A stretch of DNA of 64,000 bases from Candidatus Protistibacter heckmannii (GTDB lineage: Bacteria > Pseudomonadota > Gammaproteobacteria > Burkholderiales > Burkholderiaceae). Made by a program: the position numbers and the translations under genes. The DNA lies in assembly GCA_025050535.1 (NCBI GenBank), contig JALBVF010000007.1, positions 1-64,000 of the forward strand. The letters run 5' to 3'. Within the stretch, counting starts at the first letter, position 1, and the number at the start of each line of letters is the position of its first letter. The notes below the pieces were generated by a model. It worked only from the letters and a program-made list of their open reading frames with translations. It made no database searches and was not told the origin of the DNA. Positions 30,836 through 43,410 of this stretch are shown here, in pieces.

Positions 30836-31336
30836 ATGATCCAAGTCGGCGCCACCCTGCCCGAAGCCACCCTGTTCGAATTCATCGACGAAGAGCGCGA
30901 AGGCTGCAGCCTGGGACCCAACGCCTTCAAGACCAGCGATCTGGTCAAGGGCAAGAAGATCGTGATCTTCGGCCTGCCCGGCGCCTTCACCCCGACCTGC
31001 TCGGCCAAGCACGTGCCCGGCTATCTGGCCAACTACGACGTGCTCAAGGCCAAGGGCGTGGACGAAATCTGTTGCGTGTCTGTGAACGACGCCTTCGTGA
31101 TGGGCGCCTGGGGCCGCGATCAGAAGTCCGCCGGCAAGGTCCGCATGCTGGGCGATGGTAGCGCCGAATTCACCAAGAAGGTCGGCCTGGAGCTGGACCT
31201 GACCGCCCGTGGCCTGGGCGTGCGCTCGAACCGCTACGCCATGGTCGTGGACAACGGCGTGGTCAAGTCGCTGGCCGTCGAGGCCCCCGGCCAGTTCGAG
31301 GTCAGCAGCGCCGAAGCGGTGCTCAAGGGCCTGTGA
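30836..31336 (+). CDS. peroxiredoxin (Prx5/redoxin family)
   Basis: Thiol peroxidase that reduces hydrogen peroxide and organic hydroperoxides. The 166-residue protein has the Prx5-type active site PGAFTPTCS with the peroxidatic cysteine at Cys55. Also present are [12 protein letters not shown] and the C-terminal [13 protein letters not shown] segment. The ATG at 30836 is behind GGAGA. Two further cysteines (CC in VDEICCVSV) may serve as resolving residues or glutathione targets. The position between ftsZ and lpxC is common in Burkholderiales. Confidence 0.94.
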   Translation: MIQVGATLPEATLFEFIDEEREGCSLGPNAFKTSDLVKGKKIVIFGLPGAFTPTCSAKHVPGYLANYDVLKAKGVDEICCVSVNDAFVMGAWGRDQKSAGKVRMLGDGSAEFTKKVGLELDLTARGLGVRSNRYAMVVDNGVVKSLAVEAPGQFEVSSAEAVLKGL

Positions 31337-31397
31337 TGGAAACCTGGAAAAGGCCGCACATGCTGGGAAATTGCGGCCGATGGGATATCATCGCGGC

Positions 31398-32324
31398 ATG
31401 TTGAAACAGCGCACCCTCAAATCCATCGCCAAGACGGTCGGCATCGGCCTGCACTCCGGGCGCCGGGTCACCTTGACCCTGCGGCCCGCGCCGGCCAACA
31501 CCGGCGTGGTCTTCACCCGCGTGGACTTTCCGCAGCCGGTCGAGATCCCGGCCGGCGCCTTCCAGGTGGGCGACACCCGCCTGGCGTCGGTGCTGCAGAA
31601 GGACGGGGTGCGCGTGTCCACGGTCGAGCATCTGCTCTCGGCCTGCGCGGGGCTGGGCATCGACAATCTGTACATCGACGTCGACGCCGAGGAAATCCCC
31701 ATCATGGACGGCAGCGCCGCCTCCTTCGTCTTCCTGCTGCAGTCGGCTGGCATCGAGGAGCAGGGCGCGGCCAAGCGCTTCATCAAGGTCAAGAAGACGG
31801 TCGAGATCCGCGAGGGCGACAAGCTCGCCCGCCTCGATCCGTATTTCGGCTTCAAGCTGGGCTTCACCATCGATTTCCGCCATCCCGCCGTGGACCGCAC
31901 CGGGCAGACGCTGGAGATCGATTTCGCCGACACGAGCTACATGAAGGAAATCGCCCGCGCCCGCACCTTCGGCTTCGTGCGCGAGGTGGAGATGCTGCGC
32001 GAGATCGGTCTGGCGCGCGGCGGTAGCCTGGACAACGCCATCGTCCTGGACGAGCACCGCATCCTCAACAACGAGGAGTTGCGCTACGGCGATGAATTCG
32101 TGCGCCACAAGATCCTCGACGCCATCGGCGACCTGTATCTCGCTGGCCATCCGCTGATCGCCGCCTATACGGCCTTCAAGTCCGGCCATGCGCTGAACAA
32201 CGCGCTGCTACGGGCGCTGCTGGCGGACCTGGAAGCCTATGAGCTCGTGAGTTTCGAGCAGGCAGAGGAAGCGCCCCGTGCCTTCCTGTCGCAACCCGCG
32301 CTGCAGTCTGCCGCGGGGATCTGA
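31398..32324 (+). CDS. lpxC: UDP-3-O-acyl-GlcNAc deacetylase LpxC
   Basis: Zinc-dependent deacetylase of the first committed step of lipid A synthesis. The 308-residue product starts [21 protein letters not shown]. The zinc ligands are His78 ([10 protein letters not shown]), His237 and Asp241 ([10 protein letters not shown]). The [12 protein letters not shown] motif with the general base is also present. The ATG at 31398 follows the peroxiredoxin by 61 bases. A GC hairpin (32334-32350) without a T run lies after the stop, in the convergent gap to dciA. Confidence 0.96.
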   Translation: MLKQRTLKSIAKTVGIGLHSGRRVTLTLRPAPANTGVVFTRVDFPQPVEIPAGAFQVGDTRLASVLQKDGVRVSTVEHLLSACAGLGIDNLYIDVDAEEIPIMDGSAASFVFLLQSAGIEEQGAAKRFIKVKKTVEIREGDKLARLDPYFGFKLGFTIDFRHPAVDRTGQTLEIDFADTSYMKEIARARTFGFVREVEMLREIGLARGGSLDNAIVLDEHRILNNEELRYGDEFVRHKILDAIGDLYLAGHPLIAAYTAFKSGHALNNALLRALLADLEAYELVSFEQAEEAPRAFLSQPALQSAAGI

Positions 32325-32393
32325 GCCGCTCCGGCCGGGTCTTCCCGGCATGATTTAAACCAGGACCTTCGAGGCCTGTTTCATTTTCCGCGT

Positions 32394-32888
32394 CTAGCTT
32401 CCTGTGCGGCCTTTGGCCGCCGGCCGCCCGTGCCGCGCCACCAGGGCCGTGACCGCATTGCGCAGCGGCGAATCGGGGAGGATCTGGCTCAGCCCGGCGA
32501 AACTGCCCAGGCCCTTTTCTCCCAGTTTTGCTTGTTTTTCGCGCAGCGCGGCAGCGGCGTCGCCGGATTGGCCGTTGGGCTGGATCTTGATTTTGATGGA
32601 AGCCAGTCCCCAGCTATGGCGCTGCAGGGTTTCAAGCAGGCTGGGCAGGCTCTGGCGCAGGCGCGCGGCCACGGCGCTGTTGGCCACCAGCAGCGTCAGT
32701 TCGGCCTCGGGCTCGACGCCGCGCAGGCCGCCGGCGCTGACCGAGCGGCCAAGGGCCTCGCCCAGCTTGCGGCGCACCACGCGCTCCAATGAAGCCAGGC
32801 GCTGAGCGGCCTGCACCAAAGGCAGTCCTCCGCTTAGCAAATCCTGCACGGCTTGTGCCGAGCGATTTGTCTGTGCCTGTTTCGCCAT
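32394..32888 (-). CDS. dciA: DciA-like replicative helicase loader (DUF721)
   Basis: DUF721 protein; the family includes DciA, which loads the DnaB helicase in bacteria without DnaC. The start MAKQAQTNRSAQAVQDLL at 32888 gives 164 residues. An upstream TTG start at 32960 is possible but would add a sequence unlike the family. The N-terminal KH-like segment (LASLERVVRRKLGEALG) and the LTLLVANSAVAARLRQ-like core are typical. It stands alone on the minus strand between lpxC and the peptidase remnant. The function is inferred from the family only. Confidence 0.82.
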   Translation of the reverse strand: MAKQAQTNRSAQAVQDLLSGGLPLVQAAQRLASLERVVRRKLGEALGRSVSAGGLRGVEPEAELTLLVANSAVAARLRQSLPSLLETLQRHSWGLASIKIKIQPNGQSGDAAAALREKQAKLGEKGLGSFAGLSQILPDSPLRNAVTALVARHGRPAAKGRTGS

Positions 32889-32977
32889 TTTTATCCTTGT
32901 AAAGAATCCGAACAGGGCAGGATTCCACCCCGCCGTCCAGACGAAACTTGATGCTTTCAACTCCGTGAGAGGACGGC

Positions 32978-33771
32978 ATGTAGGTCATCATTGTGCGCCC
33001 CTACGGCCGAGGCATCAGAACCTTCGTCCTGGGGCCGGTCCAGACACTGGACCTTCTGCTCCTGTTTGCGGCCCTGGTGTGCGGGCTTTCTATCTTGATT
33101 TCCAGTCTGACATTTTCCTATTTTCACGCTCCGCGGGCGTCTGCTGCCGCTGTCGGCGCCGTGCAAGGGGAGGCGCTGGTCGACTTTGTCGAGGGCCAGG
33201 CGGGACGGGCGCGCCGCTGATGCTCAAGGTGCGCCAGCCGCTGCCGGCCAACCAGGGTCCAAGCTCGGGCTACGGCTGGCGTTTCGACCCCTTCAACGGC
33301 GAGAGGGTCTTCCACGCGGGGCTGGACCTGCGGGCCGAGCACGGCGCGCCCATCGTCGCGGCAGCCGCCGGACGGTTCTGCGCCGTCGAGGAGCGGCATC
33401 CGTTCTACGGGAAGATGGTCGAAATCGACCACGGCGCGGGCGTCCACACCCGCTATGCGCACGCCTCCAGCATCATGGTTTCGGAGGGGCAGGATGTGCA
33501 GGCCGGCGCGGTGGTGGCCGAGGTCGGCAGAACCGGGCGCAGCACCGGCTCGCATTTGCATTTCGAACTGCGGATCAACGGTAAGGCCGTGGATCCGAGG
33601 CTGTATCTTGGAACCGGGCGGGCCATCCAGGTCCGGCCGCGCTCGTCCGGACAGGCTGGCGGCGCCGAGGGCCCGGAGAGCTGGCAGGCCAGGGTCGGGG
33701 GCTACTGCGGCGAGTTCGCGCAGGAAGCCCGCAGGCAGGAGGAGCGCGGGGCCGTGGACGGCCCCGCATGA
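32978..33771 (+). pseudogene. M23-family cell-wall metallopeptidase, amber at codon 2 and frameshifted
   Basis: Remnant of a membrane-anchored LytM/M23 endopeptidase. The natural start is ATG at 32978 behind GAGAGGA, but codon 2 is TAG (relatives have Gln: M-Q-V-I-I-V-R-P). Reading on in that frame gives a transmembrane helix (TLDLLLLFAALVCGLSILI) and ends at TGA 33218-33220. The peptidase domain ([45 protein letters not shown], with the HxH zinc motif) is in another frame, to 33771. A one- or two-base change at about 33200-33218 would join them. A GTG at 32993 could restart the helix part, and ATG 33220 could start a soluble domain without an anchor. Confidence 0.8.
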
Positions 33772-33874
33772 TAGAATTCCAGACTTCCAATCTAAGCCGA
33801 AGCCAGACGCCCGCGCATCCGCCATTTTTCTCATCCGATGCGCCGCGGCGTGCGCCGGTCTTTTTTCCACTCCC

Positions 33875-36646
<2,772 letters not shown>

Positions 36647-36809
36647 ATCCCGAGGATTGCCCGCCGTGCGCCGCCTGAGATCCGCATGGACTCCGACCAG
36701 CGTCCGCCGCGGCGGGACGGCGGGCCCGGCGCCGTCTTCGTCCTGCCACCCTCTGCGATTAACATACGCGCTTTCTTCCCCGCATCTCTTTCGTCTCAGG
36801 TAGACCAAG

Positions 36810-38048
36810 ATGGCCGTGAAACTGCCCCTCCCGAATCCCGCCGCGCTCAAACCCATCCCCGGCGTCCTGCTGGGCGAGGCGGCCGGCGGCATCAAGAAGG
36901 GCAGCACGGTCGGCCGCAAAGACGTGCTGGTGGTGCAGATCGACGAGGGCGCGAGCGTGGCGGGCGTGTTCACGCAGAACTTCTTCTGCGCCGCGCCGGT
37001 CAACGTCTGCCGTGAGTATCTGGCCCTGGGTCAGGGCATCCGCGCGCTGGTCGTGAACACCGGCAACGCTAACGCCGGCAACGGCGAGCCCGGCCTGGCC
37101 CACGCGCGTCAGACCTTCGAGGCGCTGGCCGCCAAGCTGGGTCTGAAGCCTTCGCAGATTCTGCCCTTTTCCAGCGGCGTGATCCTCGAGCCGCTGCCCG
37201 TCGAGCGTCTGACCAGCGCGCTGCCCGTGGCCATCGCCCAGGGCGCGGCAGACCGCTGGTATCAGGCGGCCAAGGCGATCATGACGACCGACATCCAGCT
37301 CAAGGCGGCGTCGCGCACGGTGCAGATCGCCGGCCAGACCATCACGCTCACCGGCATCAGCAAGGGCTCGGGCATGATCAAGCCGAATATGGCGACCATG
37401 CTCGGCTTCGTCGCGACCGACGCCAAGATCGCCCAGCCGCTGCTCGCGCAGCTGGCCCGCGAGGCGGCCGACCTATCCTTCAACTCCATTACCGTGGACG
37501 GCGACACCTCGACCAACGACTCCTTCATCCTGATCGCCAGCGGCGCGGCGCCGATAGCGCAGATCACGTCCGCCGCCAGCCCAGAATACGCCGCGCTGCG
37601 CGAAGCTATGGTCGGCCTGTCGCAGGAGCTGGCGCAGATGATCGTGCGCGATGGCGAGGGCGCGACCAAGTTCATCACCGTGGCCGTCTAAGATGCGGGC
37701 AGCGTCGAGGAGGCGCGCAAGGTTGCGTATTCCATCGGCCATTCTCCCCTGGTCAAGACGGCCTTCTTCGCCAACGATCCCAACCTGGGCCGCATCCTGG
37801 CGGCGATCGGCTACGCCGGCATCGCCGACCTGGACGTGAACGGCGTGCGCCTGTGGCTCGACGACGTGCTGGTGGCCTTGAACGGCGGCCGCAATCCGGC
37901 CTACCAGGAAGAGGACGGACAGCGCATGATGAAGAAGGAAGAGATCACCGTGCGCGTGGCCCTGGACCGCGGCAAGGCGAAGGTCACCATGTGGACCTGC
38001 GACCTCTCCTACGACTACGTGAAGATCAACGCCGACCACCGTTCCTGA
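36810..38048 (+). pseudogene. argJ: glutamate N-acetyltransferase ArgJ, nonsense at codon 294
   Basis: ArgJ recycles acetyl groups in arginine biosynthesis and is made as a proenzyme that cleaves itself into two chains. Self-cleavage occurs before the Thr of the PNMATML motif, here Thr196. The N-terminal part is normal ([31 protein letters not shown]). TAA at 37689-37691 replaces what is Glu in relatives (ITVAV[12 protein letters not shown]). The remaining 118 codons, including [20 protein letters not shown] and the terminal [10 protein letters not shown], follow in the same frame without another lesion. Loss of about 119 C-terminal residues should abolish activity. The final TGA shares a base with the next ATG. 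Confidence 0.87.
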
Positions 38049-38929
38049 TGAGCGATTCCAACGACCTGACACAACGCCTCTCTCTGCTGCTCGGCTATCT
38101 GGAGCAGTGGCTCCCGCGTCCGCTGACCGACGCGGAGTGGACGTCTTCCATCGCCTTTCGCTGGCGCCGCCGCCAGAGCTTCCTGGGCAGCATCGGCTTT
38201 CTGCAGCCGCTCGCCCGCGTGGCCTCGATCCAGCTCGACGATCTCCATCACGTGGAGCGGCAGAAGACCGCCATCGTCGACAACACACGCCAATTCGTCT
38301 CCGGCCGTCCGGCCAACAATGTGCTGCTCACCGGCGCGCGCGGCACGGGCAAGAGCTCGCTGATCAAGGCCTGCCTGCAAAGCTTCGCCGACCGCAGCCT
38401 GCGTCTGGTGGAAGTGGACAAGGACCAGCTGGTCGATCTGCCCGAGATCCTCGACCTGCTCGCGGCGCGGCCCGAGAAGTTCGTGGTCTTCTGCGACGAC
38501 CTGTCCTTCGAATCCGGCGAGTCGGGCTATAAGGCGCTGAAGTCGGCGCTCGACGGCTCGCTCTCGGCGCATGCAGACAACGTGCTGGTCTACGCCACCT
38601 CCAATCGCCGGCATCTGCTGCCGGAGATGATGAAGGACAACGAGAGCTACACCCACACGGCCGACAGCGAGATCCATCCGGGCGAGGTGGTCGAGGAGAA
38701 GATTTCTCTCTCCGAGCGTTTCGGCCTCTGGCTGTCCTTTTATCCGCCCAAGCAGGACGAGTATCTGGACATGGTCAGCCACTGGCTCGCGCAGCTGGGC
38801 CTGGACGCCGCCGCCGTGGAAGCCGCGCGCGGCGACGCCCTGGTCTGGGCGCTGGAGCGCGGCTCGCGCTCGGGGCGCGTGGCCTACCAGTTCGCCCACC
38901 ACTACGCGGGCAGTCATCTCAAGAGCTGA
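38048..38929 (+). CDS. AAA-type ATP-binding protein (DUF815)
   Basis: A 293-residue AAA-type ATPase of the DUF815 family, regularly found between argJ and mutT in betaproteobacteria; its cellular role is not established. Walker A is in LLTGARGTGKSSLIK (about residues 93-107) and Walker B is KFVVFCDDLSF. YATSNRRHLLPE resembles the sensor region of AAA proteins. The ATG shares one base with the argJ TGA, so its translation may depend on ribosomes finishing argJ. The premature stop in argJ could therefore have a polar effect on this gene. Confidence 0.85.
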   Translation: MSDSNDLTQRLSLLLGYLEQWLPRPLTDAEWTSSIAFRWRRRQSFLGSIGFLQPLARVASIQLDDLHHVERQKTAIVDNTRQFVSGRPANNVLLTGARGTGKSSLIKACLQSFADRSLRLVEVDKDQLVDLPEILDLLAARPEKFVVFCDDLSFESGESGYKALKSALDGSLSAHADNVLVYATSNRRHLLPEMMKDNESYTHTADSEIHPGEVVEEKISLSERFGLWLSFYPPKQDEYLDMVSHWLAQLGLDAAAVEAARGDALVWALERGSRSGRVAYQFAHHYAGSHLKS

Positions 38930-38960
38930 ACTCCACCATTGAGCGGACGAGCGACGAAGC

Positions 38961-39401
38961 ATGAGCGCAAACAAGACTGCCGGCGCGGCGCAACGCAGGC
39001 CGGAGGACACGCGGCCGGTCACCGAGGTGGCGGTCGGCATCCTGATCCGCCCGGGCGGGGAATTCCTGCTCTGCCAGCGGCCCGCGGGCAAGCCCTACGA
39101 GGGCTACTGGGAATTCCCTGGCGGCAAGCTGGAGCCGGGCGAGACGGTGGAGCAGGCGCTGGGCCGCGAGCTCGAGGAGGAGCTGGGCGTGCGCATCCGC
39201 GAATTCCGGCACTGGCGCGTGCTCGAGCACGACTATCCGCATGCCTATGTGCACCTGCATTTCTGCCTGGTTCCGCAATGGGACGGCGAGCCTGCCGGCC
39301 TGGAGAGCCAGGCCATGGCCTGGCTCTCCAGGCCGGCCACGGTCGGGCCGCTGCTGCCGGCGACGATCACGGTGTTGGGCTGGCTCGAAACCGAAGCCTG
39401 A
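38961..39401 (+). CDS. mutT: 8-oxo-dGTP diphosphatase MutT
   Basis: Nudix hydrolase that removes oxidised dGTP from the nucleotide pool and so prevents A:T to C:G transversions. The 146-residue protein contains a full Nudix box: [24 protein letters not shown], with all catalytic glutamates. [19 protein letters not shown] precedes it. It starts 31 bases after the ATPase gene. An inverted-repeat stretch (GGCCTGGAGAGCCAGGCC and its partner, about 39297-39335) lies within the coding region. It seems intact. Confidence 0.92.
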   Translation: MSANKTAGAAQRRPEDTRPVTEVAVGILIRPGGEFLLCQRPAGKPYEGYWEFPGGKLEPGETVEQALGRELEEELGVRIREFRHWRVLEHDYPHAYVHLHFCLVPQWDGEPAGLESQAMAWLSRPATVGPLLPATITVLGWLETEA

Positions 39402-39475
39402 GGAAGGCGGCGGCGGGCGGAGCGGCGGGACTGCCCACGGCGCCCGGGCGCAAACGGAAAATCAAGAGGAAGGGT

Positions 39476-39667
39476 TTACTGTTGGGGACACGTGTCTTGC
39501 CAATCGTCGTCCTGCTCGCTGGTCTGGACAGGGATGGTGTAGTCGCCGTTGGCCCAGGCGCCCAGATCGATCTGGCGGCAGCGTTCCGAGCAGAAGGGGC
39601 GGAATTTGGCGTCCGGTCCCCAGACCACGGGCGAGTCGCAGATCGGGCAGGGTACGGTGGTCGGCAT
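39476..39667 (-). CDS. yacG: DNA gyrase inhibitor YacG
   Basis: Small zinc protein that binds GyrB and inhibits DNA gyrase. The 63-residue product has the four zinc cysteines in CPICDSP and [14 protein letters not shown], and the conserved YTIP motif. An acidic Gln-rich tail follows. It lies 16 bases after zapD in a minus-strand run coaE-zapD-yacG, the order usual for gammaproteobacteria and betaproteobacteria. Confidence 0.93.
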   Translation of the reverse strand: MPTTVPCPICDSPVVWGPDAKFRPFCSERCRQIDLGAWANGDYTIPVQTSEQDDDWQDTCPQQ

Positions 39668-39683
39668 GGCCGCTGGATTTACT

Positions 39684-40466
39684 TCAGAAGTTGCACAGCG
39701 TCAGCGTGAAGGGCACGTCGATCTCGACGGGCTTGGGCTTGTCGCCGCCATCGAGCCGCGTCATGCGGATCCACAGCATGTACTTGTTGGCGCTGATCTC
39801 GGGCACGAGACTCGCGTCCTGCATGCGCACCTGCATCAGAAGATAGCTGCGGCCCGAGAGCATTTGCTGGAAGCTGCCCCCCACGGCCACTTCCTCGGTG
39901 CTGCAGCCCGATTCGCGCAGCAGGCGCAGCACGATGGCCGTGCCGTTGCGCAGTGGCAGCAGCGGCGCCACCCATTTCTCGATGTCGCCGCGCCGCGCTT
40001 CCACGCTGCCTTGCTGCCAGGCGTAATAGGAGGGCAGGTCGAACTTGCAGGTGCCGCCTGGGATGATGGTGCGGCTGCGCAGGCTGGTGAGCCATTCGTT
40101 GTCGGTCAGATGCTGCCCTGCCTTGCCGTGCACGGCGTTGATGCTGCGCTGGGCGCGCTCGCATTCGACGATGACCTGTTCCAGCGCGTCGCCGTCGATC
40201 TTGGGGTTCTCGCGCAGCATGGCGAGAATGCCGCGCTGGCGCTCGAGCTCCTTGAGCAGGTCGGCCTTGAGATCGGCGCGGCTGGCGACGTCGGAGATTT
40301 CGAAGAGCGTAGTGATCGCCGCGTGGTGATCCTGGGGATCTTCCTTGGCGAAGAAATAGGCGAAGCGCTCGAACAGATGCTCAAGCCTCAACAGCGTGCG
40401 GATGCGCTCATTGAAAGGATATTCGTACTCGACCACGCCACTGCCTGCAGACTGGATAACCGGCAT
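39684..40466 (-). CDS. zapD: cell division protein ZapD
   Basis: Cytoplasmic protein that bundles FtsZ filaments by binding the FtsZ C-terminal peptide. The 260-residue protein starts [29 protein letters not shown] and matches the ZapD (DUF1342) family throughout, including [22 protein letters not shown], and SYYAWQQGS. It sits directly between coaE (six bases away) and yacG, the standard arrangement. No lesion is seen. It provides a second FtsZ-binding partner alongside FtsA in this window. Confidence 0.93.
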   Translation of the reverse strand: MPVIQSAGSGVVEYEYPFNERIRTLLRLEHLFERFAYFFAKEDPQDHHAAITTLFEISDVASRADLKADLLKELERQRGILAMLRENPKIDGDALEQVIVECERAQRSINAVHGKAGQHLTDNEWLTSLRSRTIIPGGTCKFDLPSYYAWQQGSVEARRGDIEKWVAPLLPLRNGTAIVLRLLRESGCSTEEVAVGGSFQQMLSGRSYLLMQVRMQDASLVPEISANKYMLWIRMTRLDGGDKPKPVEIDVPFTLTLCNF

Positions 40467-40472
40467 TCTAAC

Positions 40473-41081
40473 CTAGCACCCCGCAAGATCAAGGTAGCGC
40501 GCATGCAATTCCTTGACTTGCAAGGCGAGCGTATCGGGGCTGGCGCTGTTGTCGACGACGTCGTCGGCCTGCGCCAGACGCTCTTCGCGGCTGGCCTGCT
40601 TGGCCATGATCGCCAGGGTCTCCTCGCGGGTGAGTCCACTGCGGTGCACGACGCGCTCGATCTGCGTCTCGGTCGGGCAGTCCACGACCAGCACGCGGTC
40701 CACGTGCTTCTTCCTGCGCCAAGACTCCACCAGCAGGGGCACGACGAAGATCAGATAAGGCGCGCCGGCTTCCAGATGGGCGACCGCCTGGGCCATGGAG
40801 GCCTGCTGGATCAGTGGATGGGTGATGGCTTCCAGGTCGGCCAGGGCGGTGCGGTCGGAGAAGACCAGCCTGCGCATCACCGCGCGGTCCATGGCGCCTT
40901 GCGGGGTCAGGGCCTGCGGCCCGAAGCGCTCGACGATGGCGGGCATGGCCGCGCCGCCGGGTGCAGTGATGGAATGCGCGATCAGGTCGGAATCGACGAT
41001 GGCCGCGCCGAGTTTGGCGAATAGGTCGGCGGCCAGGCTTTTGCCGCTGCCGATGCCCCCGGTCAGTCCCACGGAAAACAT
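40473..41081 (-). CDS. coaE: dephospho-CoA kinase
   Basis: Catalyses the last step of coenzyme A synthesis, phosphorylating the 3'-hydroxyl of dephospho-CoA. The 202-residue protein starts [15 protein letters not shown] with the P-loop at residues 8-15. [21 protein letters not shown] and [18 protein letters not shown] match the CoaE substrate-binding and lid regions. The start overlaps the stop of the prepilin peptidase gene by three bases (ATGA), so the two are coupled. It appears functional. Confidence 0.95.
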   Translation of the reverse strand: MFSVGLTGGIGSGKSLAADLFAKLGAAIVDSDLIAHSITAPGGAAMPAIVERFGPQALTPQGAMDRAVMRRLVFSDRTALADLEAITHPLIQQASMAQAVAHLEAGAPYLIFVVPLLVESWRRKKHVDRVLVVDCPTETQIERVVHRSGLTREETLAIMAKQASREERLAQADDVVDNSASPDTLALQVKELHARYLDLAGC

Positions 41082-41935
41082 CAGAACGCGCCTCCCAAGG
41101 CAAGGTTGATCAGGCCGGCCGCCGCCAGGAAGGGGCCGAAGGCCAGGGGCTCGCCCAGGCCGCCATTGCCGCGGGCGGCGCGCAGCAGCGCGGCGCCGAT
41201 GCCGCCGGCGCTGGCGAGGACGAGCAGCCCGGGCAGCGCCTGCAAGCCGAGCCAGGCGCACAGTGCTGCGGTGAGTTTGAAGTCGCCGCCGTACATGCCT
41301 TCGCGGCCGCGCAGCCGGCGATAGGCCCAGGCCGCGGTGGCCGGCAGAAGATACCCCGCCGCCGCGCCCACGACCGCATCGGGCAGGCTGGCGAAGCCAA
41401 CGCCCGCGAGGTTGGCGAGCAACCCTACCCAGAGCAGGGGCAGGGTCATGGCGTCGGGCAGCAGGCGGAAGAACCAGTCGGATGCCGCCAGCGTGAGCAG
41501 CGTCCAGGCCAGGAGCAGGGCGGCCAGGGCCTGCCAGCCTGGACCGATGCGCCAGACCAGCAGGGCGGCGAGCGCGGCGGCGAGCAGGCGCAGGGCGAGT
41601 GGGAGCTTGGCGGGAGCGGCTTCGTGCTCGAGGGGCGGCAGGGCGGTAAGAGCGGCGGAAAGCGTGGGATGCTCCGGAAGGGCTGCGGGATGAGCGCGGC
41701 GCGCGGAATCCACCGCGGCCTGTACGCCGGGCGCTGGCGCGTTTGCCGCAGCCTGCATCCCGGCTTGCGCAGCCGCTTCGCTCAGCGCCTCTTCCAGCGC
41801 CGCCCGCTCCTCCAGCACCAGGCGCCGCGGCGCATGCCAGGCCCAGCGCGCCAGCGGGCCGCCGGCCAGCAGCCCGGCCAGGGCAGCGAGGGTGCACCAG
41901 GCGGGCAGGGGCAGGACGCCGAGGTCCGGCGTCAT
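41081..41935 (-). CDS. pilD: prepilin peptidase (A24 family), atypical N-terminus
   Basis: Membrane aspartyl protease that cleaves type IV prepilin or pseudopilin leaders. The 284-residue protein ends with a typical peptidase half: [10 protein letters not shown] with the first catalytic Asp, and [17 protein letters not shown] with the second in the GGD motif. Several transmembrane segments are present. The N-terminal half lacks the four zinc cysteines (CxxC pairs) of the bifunctional methylase domain. Instead it has an Ala/Glu-rich stretch ([18 protein letters not shown]) and a Pro/Ala linker. No pilB or pilC lies beside it. It may be peptidase-only or degenerate. Confidence 0.85.
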   Translation of the reverse strand: MTPDLGVLPLPAWCTLAALAGLLAGGPLARWAWHAPRRLVLEERAALEEALSEAAAQAGMQAAANAPAPGVQAAVDSARRAHPAALPEHPTLSAALTALPPLEHEAAPAKLPLALRLLAAALAALLVWRIGPGWQALAALLLAWTLLTLAASDWFFRLLPDAMTLPLLWVGLLANLAGVGFASLPDAVVGAAAGYLLPATAAWAYRRLRGREGMYGGDFKLTAALCAWLGLQALPGLLVLASAGGIGAALLRAARGNGGLGEPLAFGPFLAAAGLINLALGGAF

Positions 41936-42023
41936 CGGTGTTTTCCGATCATCGGCACTCGCCCGCCCGCCGACACGGCCGGGCTGGATGGCCGACTTCG
42001 CGCCCCAGGGCGACCCGCTCTCA

Positions 42024-43343
42024 TCAGAACGCCCCGTCCATCGGCATGGAGGCCTCGGGGCGGTGGATGCGCACGGTGCGGATCGACTGGTTGTCGAACT
42101 GGACGATGTTCATCGCGCAGCCGGCGAGCCTGACGCTGACGCTGGCGTCGGGGATCTCGCGCAGGGTCTCGAGCAGCAGGCCGTTGAGCGTCTTGGGGCC
42201 GTCCAGCGGCAGGGAGAGGCCGAGCTTGCGGTTCAGGGTGCGCAGTTGCATGCCGCCGTCGGCCAGATAGCTGCCATCCGCTTCCCAGGCGCCGGCGCGG
42301 GTGGAGCTGGGCTGGCTGGTGGTGAATTCGCCGATCATCTCCTCGAGGATGTCCTCGAGGGTGACCAGACCCTGGACTTCGCCATATTCGTTGACGATGA
42401 GACCCAGGCGCACACGGTTTTCCTGGAAATACTGGAGCTGCTGGAAGACCGGCGTGCCGCTGGGAATGTAATAGGCGGGGGCCAGGGCGGCGCGGAAGTC
42501 GTCGTGGGTGAGCGCATGCTCGGCGTCCTGGCCGGACGGGGCGTTGAGCTGGCCGAGCAGCGAGAGCACGCGGCGCACGTGCAGCATGCCGATGACGCGG
42601 TCGGGGTCGCCGTCGCAGACGGGCAGTTTGTTGTGATAGCAGGTTTCGAGCTGCTGCAGCACTTCCTCGATGGGCCGGCCCAGGTCGAGCATCTCGACGC
42701 GGGCGCGCGGCGTCATGATGTCGTCGACGGTGATGTCCTCGAGGTCGAAAAGATTGAGCAGGATGCTGCGGTGCTTGCGCGGGATGAAACTGCTGTTCTC
42801 CAGCATGAGGGTGCGCAGCTCCTCGGGGGAGAGGCGCTGTTCCTCGCCGCCGCGCGTGTCGATACGCAGCAGCCGCAGCACGCCGCCCACCGCCAGGTTG
42901 ACCACCCAGACGACCGGCCGCATGGCCTTGACCAGCGTCAGCAGCACATGGCTGGCGGGCAGGGCGATGCGCTCGGGATAGGCCGCGCCGACCACCTTGG
43001 GCGCGATTTCCGCGAAGACGATGATCAGCACCGCGACGATGCCGGTGGCGATCGACACCACGGTGGCGCTGCCGCCGAAGTAATAGACGGCCAGCCCCGT
43101 GGTCAGCACCGGCAGCACAGTGTTGAGCAGGTTGTTGCCGATCAGGATGACGGAGAGCAGCTCGTCAGTGCGCGCCAGAAGCCCCTGGGCCTTGCGCGCG
43201 CCGCGGTTGCCGGACTTGGCGAGATGGCGAAGACGGTGCCGGTTCAGTGCCATCATGCTGGTTTCGGAAATCGAGAAAAAGGCGGAGACGCAGAGCAGGA
43301 GCGCGACCGCGCCGATCTGCGCCCACAACGGCCAGTTGTCCAA
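42024..43343 (-). CDS. CNNM/CBS-domain membrane protein (HlyC/CorC family)
   Basis: Membrane protein of the CNNM (DUF21) family linked to magnesium/cobalt or other divalent-cation transport. The 439-residue protein has an N-terminal DUF21 domain with about three or four helices (SAFFSISETSMMALN). A CBS pair follows (IMTPRARVEMLDL, LIVNEYGEVQGLVTLEDILEEMIGE), then the CorC_HlyC C-terminal domain (LNRKLGLSLPLDGPKTLNGLLLE). Length and order are typical. The gene is 88 bases from pilD and on the same strand. The transported ion cannot be assigned. Confidence 0.9.
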   Translation of the reverse strand: MDNWPLWAQIGAVALLLCVSAFFSISETSMMALNRHRLRHLAKSGNRGARKAQGLLARTDELLSVILIGNNLLNTVLPVLTTGLAVYYFGGSATVVSIATGIVAVLIIVFAEIAPKVVGAAYPERIALPASHVLLTLVKAMRPVVWVVNLAVGGVLRLLRIDTRGGEEQRLSPEELRTLMLENSSFIPRKHRSILLNLFDLEDITVDDIMTPRARVEMLDLGRPIEEVLQQLETCYHNKLPVCDGDPDRVIGMLHVRRVLSLLGQLNAPSGQDAEHALTHDDFRAALAPAYYIPSGTPVFQQLQYFQENRVRLGLIVNEYGEVQGLVTLEDILEEMIGEFTTSQPSSTRAGAWEADGSYLADGGMQLRTLNRKLGLSLPLDGPKTLNGLLLETLREIPDASVSVRLAGCAMNIVQFDNQSIRTVRIHRPEASMPMDGAF

Positions 43344-43410
43344 GGTGGTTCAGTCGAGTGGGGGCAGGAAAACTATAGCAGACGCCTCGCAAGGCGGGGC
43401 GCGGGCGGGC

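Noticed and set aside
39297-39335. Inverted repeat inside mutT as a terminator or IS end
   Set aside because: It encodes ordinary Nudix-protein residues, lacks a T run, and has no target duplication.
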